From: Singulisphaera sp045290345
Lineage (GTDB): Bacteria > Planctomycetota > Planctomycetia > Isosphaerales > Isosphaeraceae
NCBI RefSeq assembly: GCF_045290345.1
Contig: NZ_CP155447.1
Coordinates: forward strand, 7,068,001 to 7,132,000
Reading direction: 5' to 3'
DNA length: 64,000 nt
Shown here: positions 26,501 through 36,562 of the stretch, in pieces
Layout of the letters: every line of letters begins with the position of its first letter
Position numbering within the stretch: position 1 is the stretch's first letter
Position numbers and translations under genes: made by a program
Notes under the pieces: model-generated
The model's database searches: none
What the model was told of the DNA's origin: nothing
Seen by the model: the letters and a program-made list of their open reading frames with translations, nothing else

Positions 26501-26790
26501 CCTTGCCTGGGGACGACCTCTTCGGCATCCAACGGGCCCTGCTCAGGTCCGGGGCGAGGACGGTGATTTCCGGCCTCTGGGATGTCTACGACGGCTCCGG
26601 TCCTGAGTTGATCGGTGCCTTCTTCGACAATCTGGCGGCGGGCGAACCGGCCCCCCAAGCCCTCGCGACATCCCAGCGCCGTTTTCTCAAAAAGCTGCGA
26701 ACCTCTCCCGATCCGGAACCTTGGATCCACCCCTACTTCTGGGCGGTCTACACCGCTTCCGGCGACGATCGAACACGCTTCGGAAACTGA
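23509..26790 (+). CDS. Secreted CHAT-domain (caspase/HetF-associated) protein with TPR-like helices
   Basis: 1093 aa from the Met at 23509 (GAAGGA upstream), with signal peptide ALWLASWLILWASPAHG. Residues about 200-700 are helical and TPR-like (AQGMRAPAQAAAVETNLARL, EALHYAELAKARALEGLLA). The CHAT protease domain occupies about 760-1090: VVVPHHILHYFPFAALV, FALCHSPSLTTWDLL, PLPGVRDDLANLRKAF, MVLFATHGTN (His944), ADLVVLSACYTGLA (Cys989), GARTVISGLWDV, HPYFWAVYTASGD. Both catalytic residues are present. CHAT proteins are separase/caspase-clan peptidases, often activated by a partner; here secretion and the neighbouring caspases point to an extracytoplasmic proteolytic network. Confidence 0.9.
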   Translation: MNRPSLSAGHGIALWLASWLILWASPAHGMDETASRGFLIAVDGQGRLSVKEVNGAAVELETASRGLIVWENGGQERWAFLAQGGRWAREEFERSEEGAARLSAATRGPAEAIAGGNGSIPSTTLLVPMLGSSVVRGNSPFLTPSHGRTIGPRITIRRRPAPQGPPFPEAAALLLRDGRLLVKFALPEGKRKLSWNEISGLPPALAAGLSAGEYVLRIDGGGDSVTFRVEDAAIREEVQRPLDELTKLRGEGADGLFALVAVTHLLTQVDEEGKPLPYLVDAFDVVDHLPEGERTSFLRQAHSDLERRLVGATVADSSSLADPTGDATIDQARGQFRAGRWREAMATLATVDQGKVTPRSQALAKLYNAVIRAESGLALEAQADHLFHEALVAVEALGRDGKASESTAADLFRAHNNYGNFLLGRSQDRLQNHAYQIVTGGRLPLLSTLSDWHAALREYEAARTLAQGMRAPAQAAAVETNLARLYAILADLIRTLEDPASEDRRFLAAVLAATEQARTLAAGIVADSRDGDRVEPLIQATAHEILAQLAFRDHEASLGRPEAQASTLNCERLAKQALHAYEEAGSLVGIESTLRLLALNQLRSKPQGSGTEEKADRKQALQSLLIAHRLSQFVLDQVPGDGVGLGVAGFIARRAYVNEQIVELLIADGQPAEALHYAELAKARALEGLLATNRTDAQADEAGPRPLPELLADWPREVAAVEYFIGSGRVWAFVVTTMGQVRVFGLSDREGHPIAPQALVARVRTFLRGVENYATRMRSRLLAGQGFDHQWQETLHEFALDLLPADLLVELRKAKTVVVVPHHILHYFPFAALVTERDAGRKTESEMVQPRFLLDEPFALCHSPSLTTWDLLRQRDPRLVARVGAAGIANFPGAAPLPGVRDDLANLRKAFGGKVDRVYLEGEASEAAGRSLLSQAGMVLFATHGTNVADRPLTSSILLFPEAKDDGRLTAEELFGGSTQADLVVLSACYTGLADRSPLPGDDLFGIQRALLRSGARTVISGLWDVYDGSGPELIGAFFDNLAAGEPAPQALATSQRRFLKKLRTSPDPEPWIHPYFWAVYTASGDDRTRFGN

Positions 26791-26894
26791 CTCGGCTCTC
26801 CAATCCGGTGGGCGAAATCACGTCCCACCGCTGGGAAGTCTTTCTCGCCGATTGCGAACGACAAGAACGCATGTTTTTTTGCAACGAGAATATC

Positions 26895-29800
26895 ATGACA
26901 ACTCGAACTCAACACCAATGGGCAATTCGACTTCTTGTCGTTGCGATCCAGGGCATGGCGTGGACGCCATGCCCTGGCCAGGATCTCACCACCGGAGCAA
27001 TCGCCGCATCAAAGGATGATGTACCTTCCGAGCCGGAGGCGGCCGAGCCCGCGGTAACTCGTGGGGATCGTCGCCTGACCCCACGGAGCAAAGCGCCCTC
27101 GACGGGGGGAATCCAATACCGTAAGCGTTGGGCGCTCGTGGTCGGGATCAATTACAACGCGGCGGATCGAGAGGCGATCAAGGATGGCGGCACGTCGCGT
27201 GAACTGAAGAATGCCGAAAACGACGCCTCGGCCGTGGCCGAGCTGCTTAAAGCCAAGTATGGATACGGACAGGACGGGGCCTTGGAGCTGCTGCTTGGCA
27301 AGCAGGCCACCAAGGAGGAGATCAGCAAGCGGCTGGGCCAGGGCCTCCTTGGGAATACCGAGGAGGTTCACGAGGACGACAGCGTGGTCTTCTACTTCTC
27401 CGGACACGGCGAGCGCGGCGAGGGGCCGGCCGCGGAGAAGCAGGCCGATAGCCACCCGGGCTTTCTCTTACCGATCGACTTCAAACGACTCAAGGTCGGC
27501 GAGCGCGAGGAGTTATTTGAAACCTCGGCGATCGATCTGGCGGAAGTCGTCCGGATGCTGAACAAGTGCCCCGCCCGGCACAAACTGCTCATTCTGGATT
27601 GCTGCCATTCCGGCACGGTCTTTCAGATCCAGGTCACTGGCGCCGCGGGGGGCCAGTTTGAGCACCAGGACAATGATCCGACCCTCTTTGGCGAGCGGTC
27701 ACTCCAGGCGGTGACGGCGAGTCGCGATCTCGCCTCGGACGGCCAAGGTCAGGATAAGAACTCGCCGTTCACCCGCTCTTTATTGCGCGCGCTCAACGCG
27801 GTCCCTCCGAAGCTGCCCCGCAATCGCTACTATTTCACGACGAACCAACTCTTCCACGCGATGCGCGCGTATCTCGACGGAAATCTGCCGCCGAAACAGT
27901 CGCCGCAGTGCCGCTGGCTGGACGACGAACGAAACGGCGAATTCCACTTCTTCCCGGACCCGGGGGCCTCGTTCGTTGAAGAGGTTTCACGCGAGTCTCG
28001 CCAGCTCTTGTTGGCCATGGTGCCGAGCACTTTTGGGAACTGGTGGGCGGACGAGATGCCCTGGTTCATGCCGGGCCTTCGGCTCGAGATCCTCAAAGAC
28101 AAGCTCGAATCGCGCTCGATGGCCGACGAGATCGACAAGGACAAGCTGCGCGAGGCCGCCCGCCAGAGCGTTCGTCGTCTCGAGGAAGACGCGCACCTCC
28201 CCGCGCCGCTCCGGCTGAGGCTCGGCCATCTCAAAACAATGCTCCAACTCGATCAGCAGAAAGATCGCAACGAACAGATGCTCTCGGTCGTCAAGACGCT
28301 GAAGGCCTCGGTGGAAACGTCCGGCAAACGGGACGAGGTTGAGGCCGTCGACCTGCATTACCTGGCCGTCTTGCAGCACAAACTCGGCGACCATGCAGAG
28401 GCGCGAACGAATTACATCCAGGCCCTGCAACGCTACGAGGCCGAGGAAAAGATGTCGCTCCTGGTCCGCCCCCTGAGGGCCCTCTGCTTGCTGGATCTCG
28501 GAATGCTCGAGCTGACCGTCCTGAATGATTATCCCGAGGCGTTCCGGCGATTCACCGAGGCGGAATCGATGTTCGGCCTCGGTTCGCCCGCTCCATTCAA
28601 AGTTTACTGCCTGAGCAAACAAGCCGATGCGCTGCGGCGAGACGGGATCACAGGCCCTGCCGAGCGGCGCATGGACGATGCGATCCAGTTGACCGAGGCG
28701 TTCGACCCGAAGTCGGAACATCCGCTGACCGCCTCGGCCTGGAAGTATTACGCCTGGGCCTGCATGGAACAGTGGAAGTTTCCCCAGGCCGCCGAGAAGT
28801 TCACCCGGGCCAGTGAAATCCTCAGCTTGCCGGCCAATCTCAATCGCGACGAGTGTTCGATCGATCGCTTTCACATCGACCATGGCCTGGCCATGATCCA
28901 CCGCTTCCAGGGCAGGGATGACCTCGCCCTGGAAGCCTATCGCACGCTCACCCCCGCGCTCACCACAGCGATCACCGAACTGGAGGCGCGCAAGGTCGAG
29001 GTCTCCAACTTCGCCGAGGTCCGCTCCTTGTTGTACGATCGACTCGTCAACAGCCTCGAACGGCAGGCGGACTGCTCCATGTTCGGCCGAGATCCCAACT
29101 ACGCCGAAGCCGCCGATGACTATCGCCGAGCGCTCTTGAAGGTCGACCAGACTCCGAAGGCGACCCGAGACCAGGTCCGAAAGGACCTCCTCTACCGGCG
29201 AGCCATCGCGCTCTCGCTGCAAGATCTCCAAGCGGAGAGACGCACTCAAGGCGATCCCGCCCAACCGTCGGCCTCGATCCTCCAATTGGCCCGCCACCTG
29301 AGAACAGCCGCGGACGCAATCGGGAGCAAGAAGAGCGATCCCTTGAAGGTGAAACTATCCGCCGCGCTTGCGTATGCCTGTCCTGGCGGAGTCGAACAGA
29401 ATCCCAAGCCCCCTGCTGCCGGCGCTCCTCAGCCGAACCTGGCGGACCTCTGCAAATTGCTCGAGGAATTGCGGGAGACCAGCCGTGACTTCGACCGCGA
29501 TGAATTGGAACGGCTGATGTTTGCCTACAAGTTCCTGATCGAGCTCGAGAGCCCCGACTCCGACCCTTTCCTGAAGATTGAATATGCGGACATGCTCTTA
29601 CGGCTCTGTCAATCGGCCATTCATCGCGCGGCCGCCGACCCGGACGTTTTGAAGTACCTACGCCCCTACTACGACGTCGCCTTCCTGGCCAAGGTTAAGT
29701 ATCAGCCGGATCGCGTCAAGGAGTTGATCGAGCTCGTCTGGGAGGCGACCACCGGTACTCCCTACCACAAGCCGAAAACGATCAGGCCGGTCCTGGCTCT

Positions 29801-30338
29801 GTACCTCGCGGGAGGTCGCTGCCACCTGCTGTTGGATCCGACGCGGGGCACCCCGACCATGTTCGCCCTCGACCGATCGGCCGAGGATCTTCGCCGGGCA
29901 AGCCAGAGCCAGTGGGCGTTGAGCTGCCCTGTAGACCTCCAGCGGGCCCTCCGCCGGCTCGACCTCAAGGCCGATCAGAAAGTCCTTCTCATCTGGCGCG
30001 ACCCGGTCGAAGGAATCGGCACGCGCGGCCCGAGCCCATCCCTCCCCGGATTGGCGGGGCGTCCCACCGCCGAGCAACCAATCACCGCGGCCTTGGAAGG
30101 CGCTCCCGAGCCAGGATTTCCCTTTGATTTGCGTTCCTCGTTCTCTTACCAGTCAACCCCCGAGCAGGTCATTGAAGACATCGCTTCGGTCAAGCTCATT
30201 CAGAAACCCGAACCTCAACGAGCGGCGCCCGGCCCATCGACCCAAGGAGCGCATCAACCCCGAACAGAACCAGCCACTCAACTCACTCTGCCCGAAGATC
30301 AAAACCAGGCGTCATCCCCCCCTCCCCCGAAGTCCTGA
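26895..30338 (+). CDS. Second secreted caspase-like (C14) protein with long TPR-like C-terminus
   Basis: 1147 aa from the Met at 26895; a Met at 26871 is also possible. The N-terminus (WAIRLLVVAIQGMAWTPCPG) is a plausible, short signal peptide. The caspase domain, about residues 76-330, shows RWALVVGINYNA, LKNAENDASAVAELLKAKYG, VVFYFSGHGERG (His171), LLILDCCHSGTVF (Cys237) and LQAVTASRDLASDGQGQDK. About 500-900 is TPR-like (YLAVLQHKLGDHAEARTNYI, EAFRRFTEAESMF, FPQAAEKFTRASEI). The C-terminal part (VLALYLAGGRCHLLLDPTRG, DQKVLLIWRDPVEG) has no known match. It follows the CHAT gene by 104 bases on the same strand. Confidence 0.88.
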   Translation: MTTRTQHQWAIRLLVVAIQGMAWTPCPGQDLTTGAIAASKDDVPSEPEAAEPAVTRGDRRLTPRSKAPSTGGIQYRKRWALVVGINYNAADREAIKDGGTSRELKNAENDASAVAELLKAKYGYGQDGALELLLGKQATKEEISKRLGQGLLGNTEEVHEDDSVVFYFSGHGERGEGPAAEKQADSHPGFLLPIDFKRLKVGEREELFETSAIDLAEVVRMLNKCPARHKLLILDCCHSGTVFQIQVTGAAGGQFEHQDNDPTLFGERSLQAVTASRDLASDGQGQDKNSPFTRSLLRALNAVPPKLPRNRYYFTTNQLFHAMRAYLDGNLPPKQSPQCRWLDDERNGEFHFFPDPGASFVEEVSRESRQLLLAMVPSTFGNWWADEMPWFMPGLRLEILKDKLESRSMADEIDKDKLREAARQSVRRLEEDAHLPAPLRLRLGHLKTMLQLDQQKDRNEQMLSVVKTLKASVETSGKRDEVEAVDLHYLAVLQHKLGDHAEARTNYIQALQRYEAEEKMSLLVRPLRALCLLDLGMLELTVLNDYPEAFRRFTEAESMFGLGSPAPFKVYCLSKQADALRRDGITGPAERRMDDAIQLTEAFDPKSEHPLTASAWKYYAWACMEQWKFPQAAEKFTRASEILSLPANLNRDECSIDRFHIDHGLAMIHRFQGRDDLALEAYRTLTPALTTAITELEARKVEVSNFAEVRSLLYDRLVNSLERQADCSMFGRDPNYAEAADDYRRALLKVDQTPKATRDQVRKDLLYRRAIALSLQDLQAERRTQGDPAQPSASILQLARHLRTAADAIGSKKSDPLKVKLSAALAYACPGGVEQNPKPPAAGAPQPNLADLCKLLEELRETSRDFDRDELERLMFAYKFLIELESPDSDPFLKIEYADMLLRLCQSAIHRAAADPDVLKYLRPYYDVAFLAKVKYQPDRVKELIELVWEATTGTPYHKPKTIRPVLALYLAGGRCHLLLDPTRGTPTMFALDRSAEDLRRASQSQWALSCPVDLQRALRRLDLKADQKVLLIWRDPVEGIGTRGPSPSLPGLAGRPTAEQPITAALEGAPEPGFPFDLRSSFSYQSTPEQVIEDIASVKLIQKPEPQRAAPGPSTQGAHQPRTEPATQLTLPEDQNQASSPPPPKS

Positions 30339-30673
30339 AGCCCTCGAGGAATCGAAGCGATCGTGATGCCGCCACCAAATGATACATTAAAAAAACACAT
30401 ATGATTTACTAGCAGCGTCACCACACTCCGCTGAAGACGGTGGTCGATGCATTCACGACCTACCTCGAGACCAGCCAAGGTCACTCATGACATCACGATG
30501 ATAATCCTCTGACCGAGCGAGCCACCTCAGAGCATTTGCTGACGTCATCAAAATGGCTCCCCCGCCCCCGGCCCCACCCTCCGGGGGCGTTTCGCTTTGA
30601 GGTGGTCCATGGCACACGGTCAATCCCGGCGGTTACACTTCGCGGGACTGGAATGGGCCACGGAACTCGGGCA
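30339..30673. other. Intergenic region after the caspase/CHAT cluster
   Basis: No gene is supported. A transcription end for the upstream cluster is expected but no convincing terminator hairpin is seen. Confidence 0.45.
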
Positions 30674-30910
30674 ATGCCGCGAGTGCTCGTGGTCGAAGAC
30701 GATCCGGCCACGACCTCCATCCTGACCTATCAACTCGCATCGAGGCGTGTGAGCCATATCACCCACGCCACGACGGTCGCCGCTGCGCTCTCGATGTTGG
30801 ATCTACCGCCCGGACTGGGACATCCTCGACATGGATCTGTCGAGCAGCTCCGGGTTGATGGCCTTGGAAGCCATTCGTAAAGCGAAACTTCCAACTCGCG
30901 TCATACGACC
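30674..30910 (+). pseudogene. Response-regulator receiver domain, frameshifted and truncated
   Basis: MPRVLVVEDDPATTSILTYQ opens a receiver domain with the acidic pair (EDD). After AAALSMLDLPP the frame changes near 30808 and continues DWDILDMDLSSSSGLMALEA, where DMD holds the phospho-acceptor Asp position, then IRKAKLPTRVI. Similarity ends near 30905, so the domain's second half and any output domain are lost. The element at 31113 and an IS630 fragment follow. Confidence 0.65.
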
Positions 30911-31112
30911 GGAGTCGTCCATTGGTTCTGGGGCTTCGCTCCCCTTCCCCAGGCGAGCGGGGAGAGTAAGCTCCCTGTCTTTGGGCGGACGAAGAGCCCT
31001 CGGTAACGCGGCGACAGTCTCGAATTGCGGCAGGAAATCACGCGGTTCGATCGAGTCCCGAGCGAGGTCCGGCCATTCGGTCGATAGTGGTGGACTTGAA
31101 CGGGTCCTCTTA
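30911..31112. other. Short unassigned stretch before the family-B element
   Basis: Frames here lead into the miniature element and show no motif of their own. Confidence 0.4.
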
Positions 31113-31295
31113 GAGTCTGTCTCGTAAGTTCAGGGAAACCGAAAATTGAAGGCCGTTTGGGTGCCACGGGTTCCGTACTCGGAACCCGTGCGCGCCAGGC
31201 CAAGGCATTCCCGCATGGGTTCCGAGTACGGAACCGCATGGCACCCAGCAGATCATTCAAAAGCTCCCGTGGGATTCACCTTCTGGGACAGACTC
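31113..31295. mobile_element. 183-bp miniature inverted-repeat element (family B), copy 2, inverted
   Basis: On the plus strand it starts GAGTCTGTCTCGTAAGT and ends CTTCTGGGACAGACTC. It is flanked by TTA on both sides (31110-31112 and 31296-31298), again a TNA target duplication. Read on the minus strand it appears identical base for base to the copy at 13292-13474, so one or both inserted recently. Confidence 0.85.
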
Positions 31296-31329
31296 TTACT
31301 GACTCAAGCTCACTCGTCGAGTGTTTCAG

Positions 31330-31517
31330 CCAGAACAAGACAGTCCCGGTGGAGTCGCCGAGCGAGAGAAGCCAGGGCCAAGGAACACCTTCATGACGCC
31401 ATCGAAAAGAAATTCCAAGAGGTCACCGACGAGGATGTCCTCGGTTGCTTTCGACATACGGGATTGTGTGCAACTCAATCGTGGACCGTCGCAATCAAGG
31501 GAACGGCTTCGCAGTGA
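31330..31517 (+). pseudogene. C-terminal fragment of an IS630-type transposase
   Basis: The frame ending at 31517 reads HLHDAIEKKFQEVTDEDVLG, CFRHTGLCATQS, resembling the last 35-40 residues of IS630-family transposases (helix, then 'I..A...I(T/S)..D..G(W/F)F.H.GY'). Nothing of the DDE core remains. It directly follows the family-B element. Confidence 0.5.
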
Positions 31518-31844
31518 TCGCACGCACTAAATAAACATTAAAGACGCCAAAAATATCTAAAACAAATTGGTTCGCGAACGAATTAAAGTGCAGCCGGATT
31601 TGGTGGCCGAGGCGTGGTTGCGGCGGCCCGTGTCAGATGTCGGTAAAATCCTCGACCTTTGATTGTTCTCGCTCGGGCGGAAGAGATTTGCGAAGCCATG
31701 CAATGAGCAAAACATGGGCGAAAATATGATTATTGATTCCTTAAACCTCAATCTTATTAATTTATTAATTTTTGCAATTTTTGATCTATACTCAAGTTGT
31801 GGACATCTTGTGCCCCTAACGGAAAGCCCCAGGAGGCATCTTCG
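31518..31844. other. A+T-rich upstream region of the DUF3494 gene
   Basis: No gene. The A+T-rich block around 31730-31795 and the AGGAGG at 31831-31836 mark this as the control region of the downstream gene. Confidence 0.55.
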
Positions 31845-33568
<1,724 letters not shown>

Positions 33569-33599
33569 GCCGAATGATTCAGACAGGACCCAAATAAAA

Positions 33600-33659
33600 A
33601 GGCCTCTGGTGGCGTTCAACGTGTTGCTACAACAGCACGTTGAACGCCACCAGAGGCCT
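33600..33659. terminator. Long perfect hairpin, bidirectional terminator candidate
   Basis: AGGCCTCTGGTGGCGTTCAA-CGTG and its exact inverse form a 24-bp stem around a 12-nt loop. On the left it is flanked by AAATAAAAA, so the minus-strand transcript would end in a U tract; on the right TCTCTTG follows. It lies 31 bases after the stop of the DUF3494 gene. The stem is longer than most terminators and could also be a remnant of a mobile repeat. Confidence 0.65.
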
Positions 33660-33946
33660 CTCTTGCGAGTATACAGCCTGTCCCGCCGTTGTCATTCGAT
33701 CTCTTCTCGAAACGACCTTCCCCAGGACAAGCCAGCTTCGTCAAGGCATTGGAATTATCAGAAATTATTGAAATTCATTATCACTGCCGCAATTCCGGAT
33801 GAGCCTTGAGAATTACGACGAGACGAACAAGAAGCGCGGGGAGGGTTGGAGTTGGCACGCCAGTGCTCGACGAACTGGAGCAACCTTGGGACAAAGTTTC
33901 GCCCGGTTGGTGTCGATGATGGACGGAGTGTGTTGCGGATCGAGGG

Positions 33947-35857
33947 ATGATCCTCCTCTGCGTGCTCAGGGATGAGGTGCACCCCGTGTCGCGACGACGC
34001 TTGTCTCTTGCTCTCCTGGTCGTGATAAATTTGGCGGGATGCTCGTCGCTGAACTCGTTGAGGGTCCGCGAGCCCGAGCCCAGGCCGGGCGGGCACGGGC
34101 TGAGCGCGCGGTCGCGCGGTGTTCTGAAGAGCCACCATCTGCTGGCGACGTTCAAGCATCACCCCGAGTTATCCGCCCTGGCGCTCCGCCCTGCGGCGGA
34201 AAGCGGGCGAGATCCGGACGCGGTACTCGCCCTGGCCGAGGTCTCCTACCGCGTGGGGAGGCAAATCGACGCGATCCAGCCCCGAAAGGCCATGAAATGG
34301 TACCGCGACGGCGCCGCGTATGCCGCATTCGCCCTGGGTAGCGGCAACGTTAACGACGCGGTGCTTGCCGGTGAGGTTCACGATGCGTCGGTCGCGCGGT
34401 TGGTGCGGTTGGTCGCCCGATCGCCCGTGTCCCTGTCTCGGAAACCGTGGGCGACATCGCTGGCGGAGGCCGGGGTTACGGCCACGTCGTCTCGCTCGTT
34501 CCTCAGGCCCGCCCGCGTGGAGACGATTCACGTCGCGTCCGACCTCCGCGTACGCGGGATGAATGCCTACCACTCGCGTGACGGAATGGGCGTGCCCGTG
34601 GTGGCTTGCCGATACGTGGACCACGATGCCCCCCTGGACGTCCAAGACACGTTATATGGGCTGGAACTAATCCTGCCCGCGACAGCCGTCATGCGCCCGA
34701 TGGGCAACCTTGAGGGCGGAGCATGGCGGCGGATGCCGGTTCATCTCGAACTCTGCGACTCGTACAACCAGGATCGGGTTGCGATCGGTGGCCGATCGTT
34801 CATGATGGCCGCGAACTTCACCGCCCCTACCGCCTACGAGGCGAACCGATCCGAGGCGCGTAACCTGGGCGTGCTCGGCACGCTCAACCCGATCAAGGCC
34901 AAGGAACTCGCGGGCGTGCTCATGCCTCGCCCCTACGAGCCGGGCAAGATCCCCGTGGTGTTCATCCACGGGCTGGCGAGCCAGCCGTCCACGTGGCTCA
35001 CGGCCTATAACGACTTGCTGAGCGATCCCGAGATCCGCAAAAAGTACCAGCTTTGGGCCGTCCGCTATCCCTCGGGCGAGCCGATGGCGGTCTCCTCTGA
35101 CATCATCAAGAAGTTGATCCGCGAGACCTGTAAGAAGCTGGACCCCATGGGCTCGGACCAGGCGCTCAATGGGATGGTGGTCGTGGGCCACAGCATGGGC
35201 GGGATCATGACCAAGGGAATGATCAGCGACACGGGCGATGCACTCTGGAACGCGGGGTTCACTCGCCCCCTGGAATCGGTCGTGGCGTCGGACTCCACAC
35301 GCAAAATGCTCGCTGATTATTACTTCCTCAAGCCCGAGCCCTATATCGCCCGTGCCGTGCTGATCGCCGCGCCTCTGGCGGGCAGTCGCGAGGCCGTGAC
35401 CGTGCCCGGCCGCCTGACCTCGCGTTTCATCCGCCCCGAAGACGTCCTCCAGCCGATCCGGGACCAGTTGATCGCGGACAACGGTGTGGACCTGATCCAG
35501 CCCTATTTTCGACCCAAGCTGCTCAACGGTGTGAATGGACTGAACCCCGAGAATCCGAGCCTCAAGGTCATCAAAGAATCGCCCATCGCGCCCCGGATTC
35601 CCTTCCACACGATCATCGCGGTATTGAACCCGGGCTCGGACATTCCCATGGATCGGATTACCGACGGCTTGGTGCGTTACCCCAGCGCCCACCTCGAAGG
35701 AGCCCAGTCAGAATACTTTGTCCGATCCTGGCACACCTGCCTCACGAAACCGGAGACCTCGGCGGAAGTGCTGCGGATCCTGCACCTGCATCTGGACGAG
35801 CTTGCAGCTCGATCAGCCCCCGCCCCCGATGATAAAGTCAGACGAGGATCGCCGTGA
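33947..35857 (+). CDS. Lipoprotein alpha/beta hydrolase (lipase-like)
   Basis: Up to 636 aa. GTG starts at 33977 or 33986 (GAGG 8 bases upstream) put the lipoprotein signal RRLSLALLVVINLAGC (lipobox LAGC) at the N-terminus and may be the true start. The alpha/beta hydrolase core is in the second half: oxyanion strand IPVVFIHGLASQPSTW, nucleophile elbow VVVGHSMGGIMTKG, and a late segment with the expected acid and His (SDIPMDRITDGLVRYPSAHL). The N-terminal 300 residues are helical with no known domain. A membrane-attached esterase or lipase facing the periplasm is inferred; substrate unknown. Confidence 0.85.
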   Translation: MILLCVLRDEVHPVSRRRLSLALLVVINLAGCSSLNSLRVREPEPRPGGHGLSARSRGVLKSHHLLATFKHHPELSALALRPAAESGRDPDAVLALAEVSYRVGRQIDAIQPRKAMKWYRDGAAYAAFALGSGNVNDAVLAGEVHDASVARLVRLVARSPVSLSRKPWATSLAEAGVTATSSRSFLRPARVETIHVASDLRVRGMNAYHSRDGMGVPVVACRYVDHDAPLDVQDTLYGLELILPATAVMRPMGNLEGGAWRRMPVHLELCDSYNQDRVAIGGRSFMMAANFTAPTAYEANRSEARNLGVLGTLNPIKAKELAGVLMPRPYEPGKIPVVFIHGLASQPSTWLTAYNDLLSDPEIRKKYQLWAVRYPSGEPMAVSSDIIKKLIRETCKKLDPMGSDQALNGMVVVGHSMGGIMTKGMISDTGDALWNAGFTRPLESVVASDSTRKMLADYYFLKPEPYIARAVLIAAPLAGSREAVTVPGRLTSRFIRPEDVLQPIRDQLIADNGVDLIQPYFRPKLLNGVNGLNPENPSLKVIKESPIAPRIPFHTIIAVLNPGSDIPMDRITDGLVRYPSAHLEGAQSEYFVRSWHTCLTKPETSAEVLRILHLHLDELAARSAPAPDDKVRRGSP

Positions 35858-35929
35858 CGAGCTTTCCGACCGCCCGAATCAGAGCCCCAACTCCAGGGGA
35901 GTCAGCCGTACGGATCCCGGTCGACCCGC

Positions 35930-36240
35930 CTGATCACCTGATCCTCGACTTCGACGCCACCAATGACCGGATCCACGGCCATCAAGAGGGGCGGTTCTTT
36001 CACGGCGATTGAAACAATTGCTGATTTTTTCCATTGCAAGTCTGCTACGACAACGAGTTGTTGGTGGCCTCCCTTCATCGCATCAAATCACACAACCACA
36101 AGCATGCTATAGCCGTCCTGAATTTGCTGTTGCAACGACTCCGCCTCGCCTGGCCCGAGGTGAAGGTTACGATCCGAGCCGACAGCGGATTCTGCCGCTG
36201 GCGACTGATTCGAGACATCGCCACGGCAGACAAGCGCCCG
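35930..36240 (+). pseudogene. IS1380-type transposase fragment
   Basis: DHLILDFDATNDRIHGHQEG, RFFHGD is the DDE-core opening of IS1380 transposases, ending in a stop at about 36011. The next frame continues LLVASLHRIKSHNHKHAIAV, LNLLLQRLRLAWPEVKVTIR and ADSGFCRWRLIRD, matching the following conserved block (R-x-DSGF). Both the start and the end of the gene are missing and there is at least one frameshift. Confidence 0.75.
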
Positions 36241-36308
36241 AAGACACGTTATCCTGCGTTTCTGGAGCAAGAACCGCTCGTTGTAACGCCGATGAGGCAA
36301 CGAAAATA

Positions 36309-36533
36309 ATGGGAGAGTATCGGATCTCGAAATCGTGGCTTACGAAGCGGATCGAATCTGACGACTCCGATTGGGCCTGGGCAGCCTCCCAATTCGAACA
36401 CGAAATCCAGGCCGGAGATGAACTCTGGCACTTCGATGAGCCGGCTCCGCCGGGAATCCACGCAGGGGCAATGGGCGTGGCTCTCGTCCGGGCCGGTGAG
36501 CCGATCCGAATCGCCATCGACGCCATTCATTGA
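36309..36533 (+). CDS. Small hypothetical protein
   Basis: 74 aa from the Met at 36309 (MGEYRISKSWLTKRIESDDS). Acidic and Trp-rich (DWAWAASQFEHEIQAGDELW), no signal or membrane segment. Its stop overlaps a TTG possible start of the following hydrolase, so the two are probably translated from one transcript. No family recognised. Confidence 0.6.
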   Translation: MGEYRISKSWLTKRIESDDSDWAWAASQFEHEIQAGDELWHFDEPAPPGIHAGAMGVALVRAGEPIRIAIDAIH

Positions 36534-36562
36534 GCCGACCCACGGCTGAGCGGAGCAAGAGC

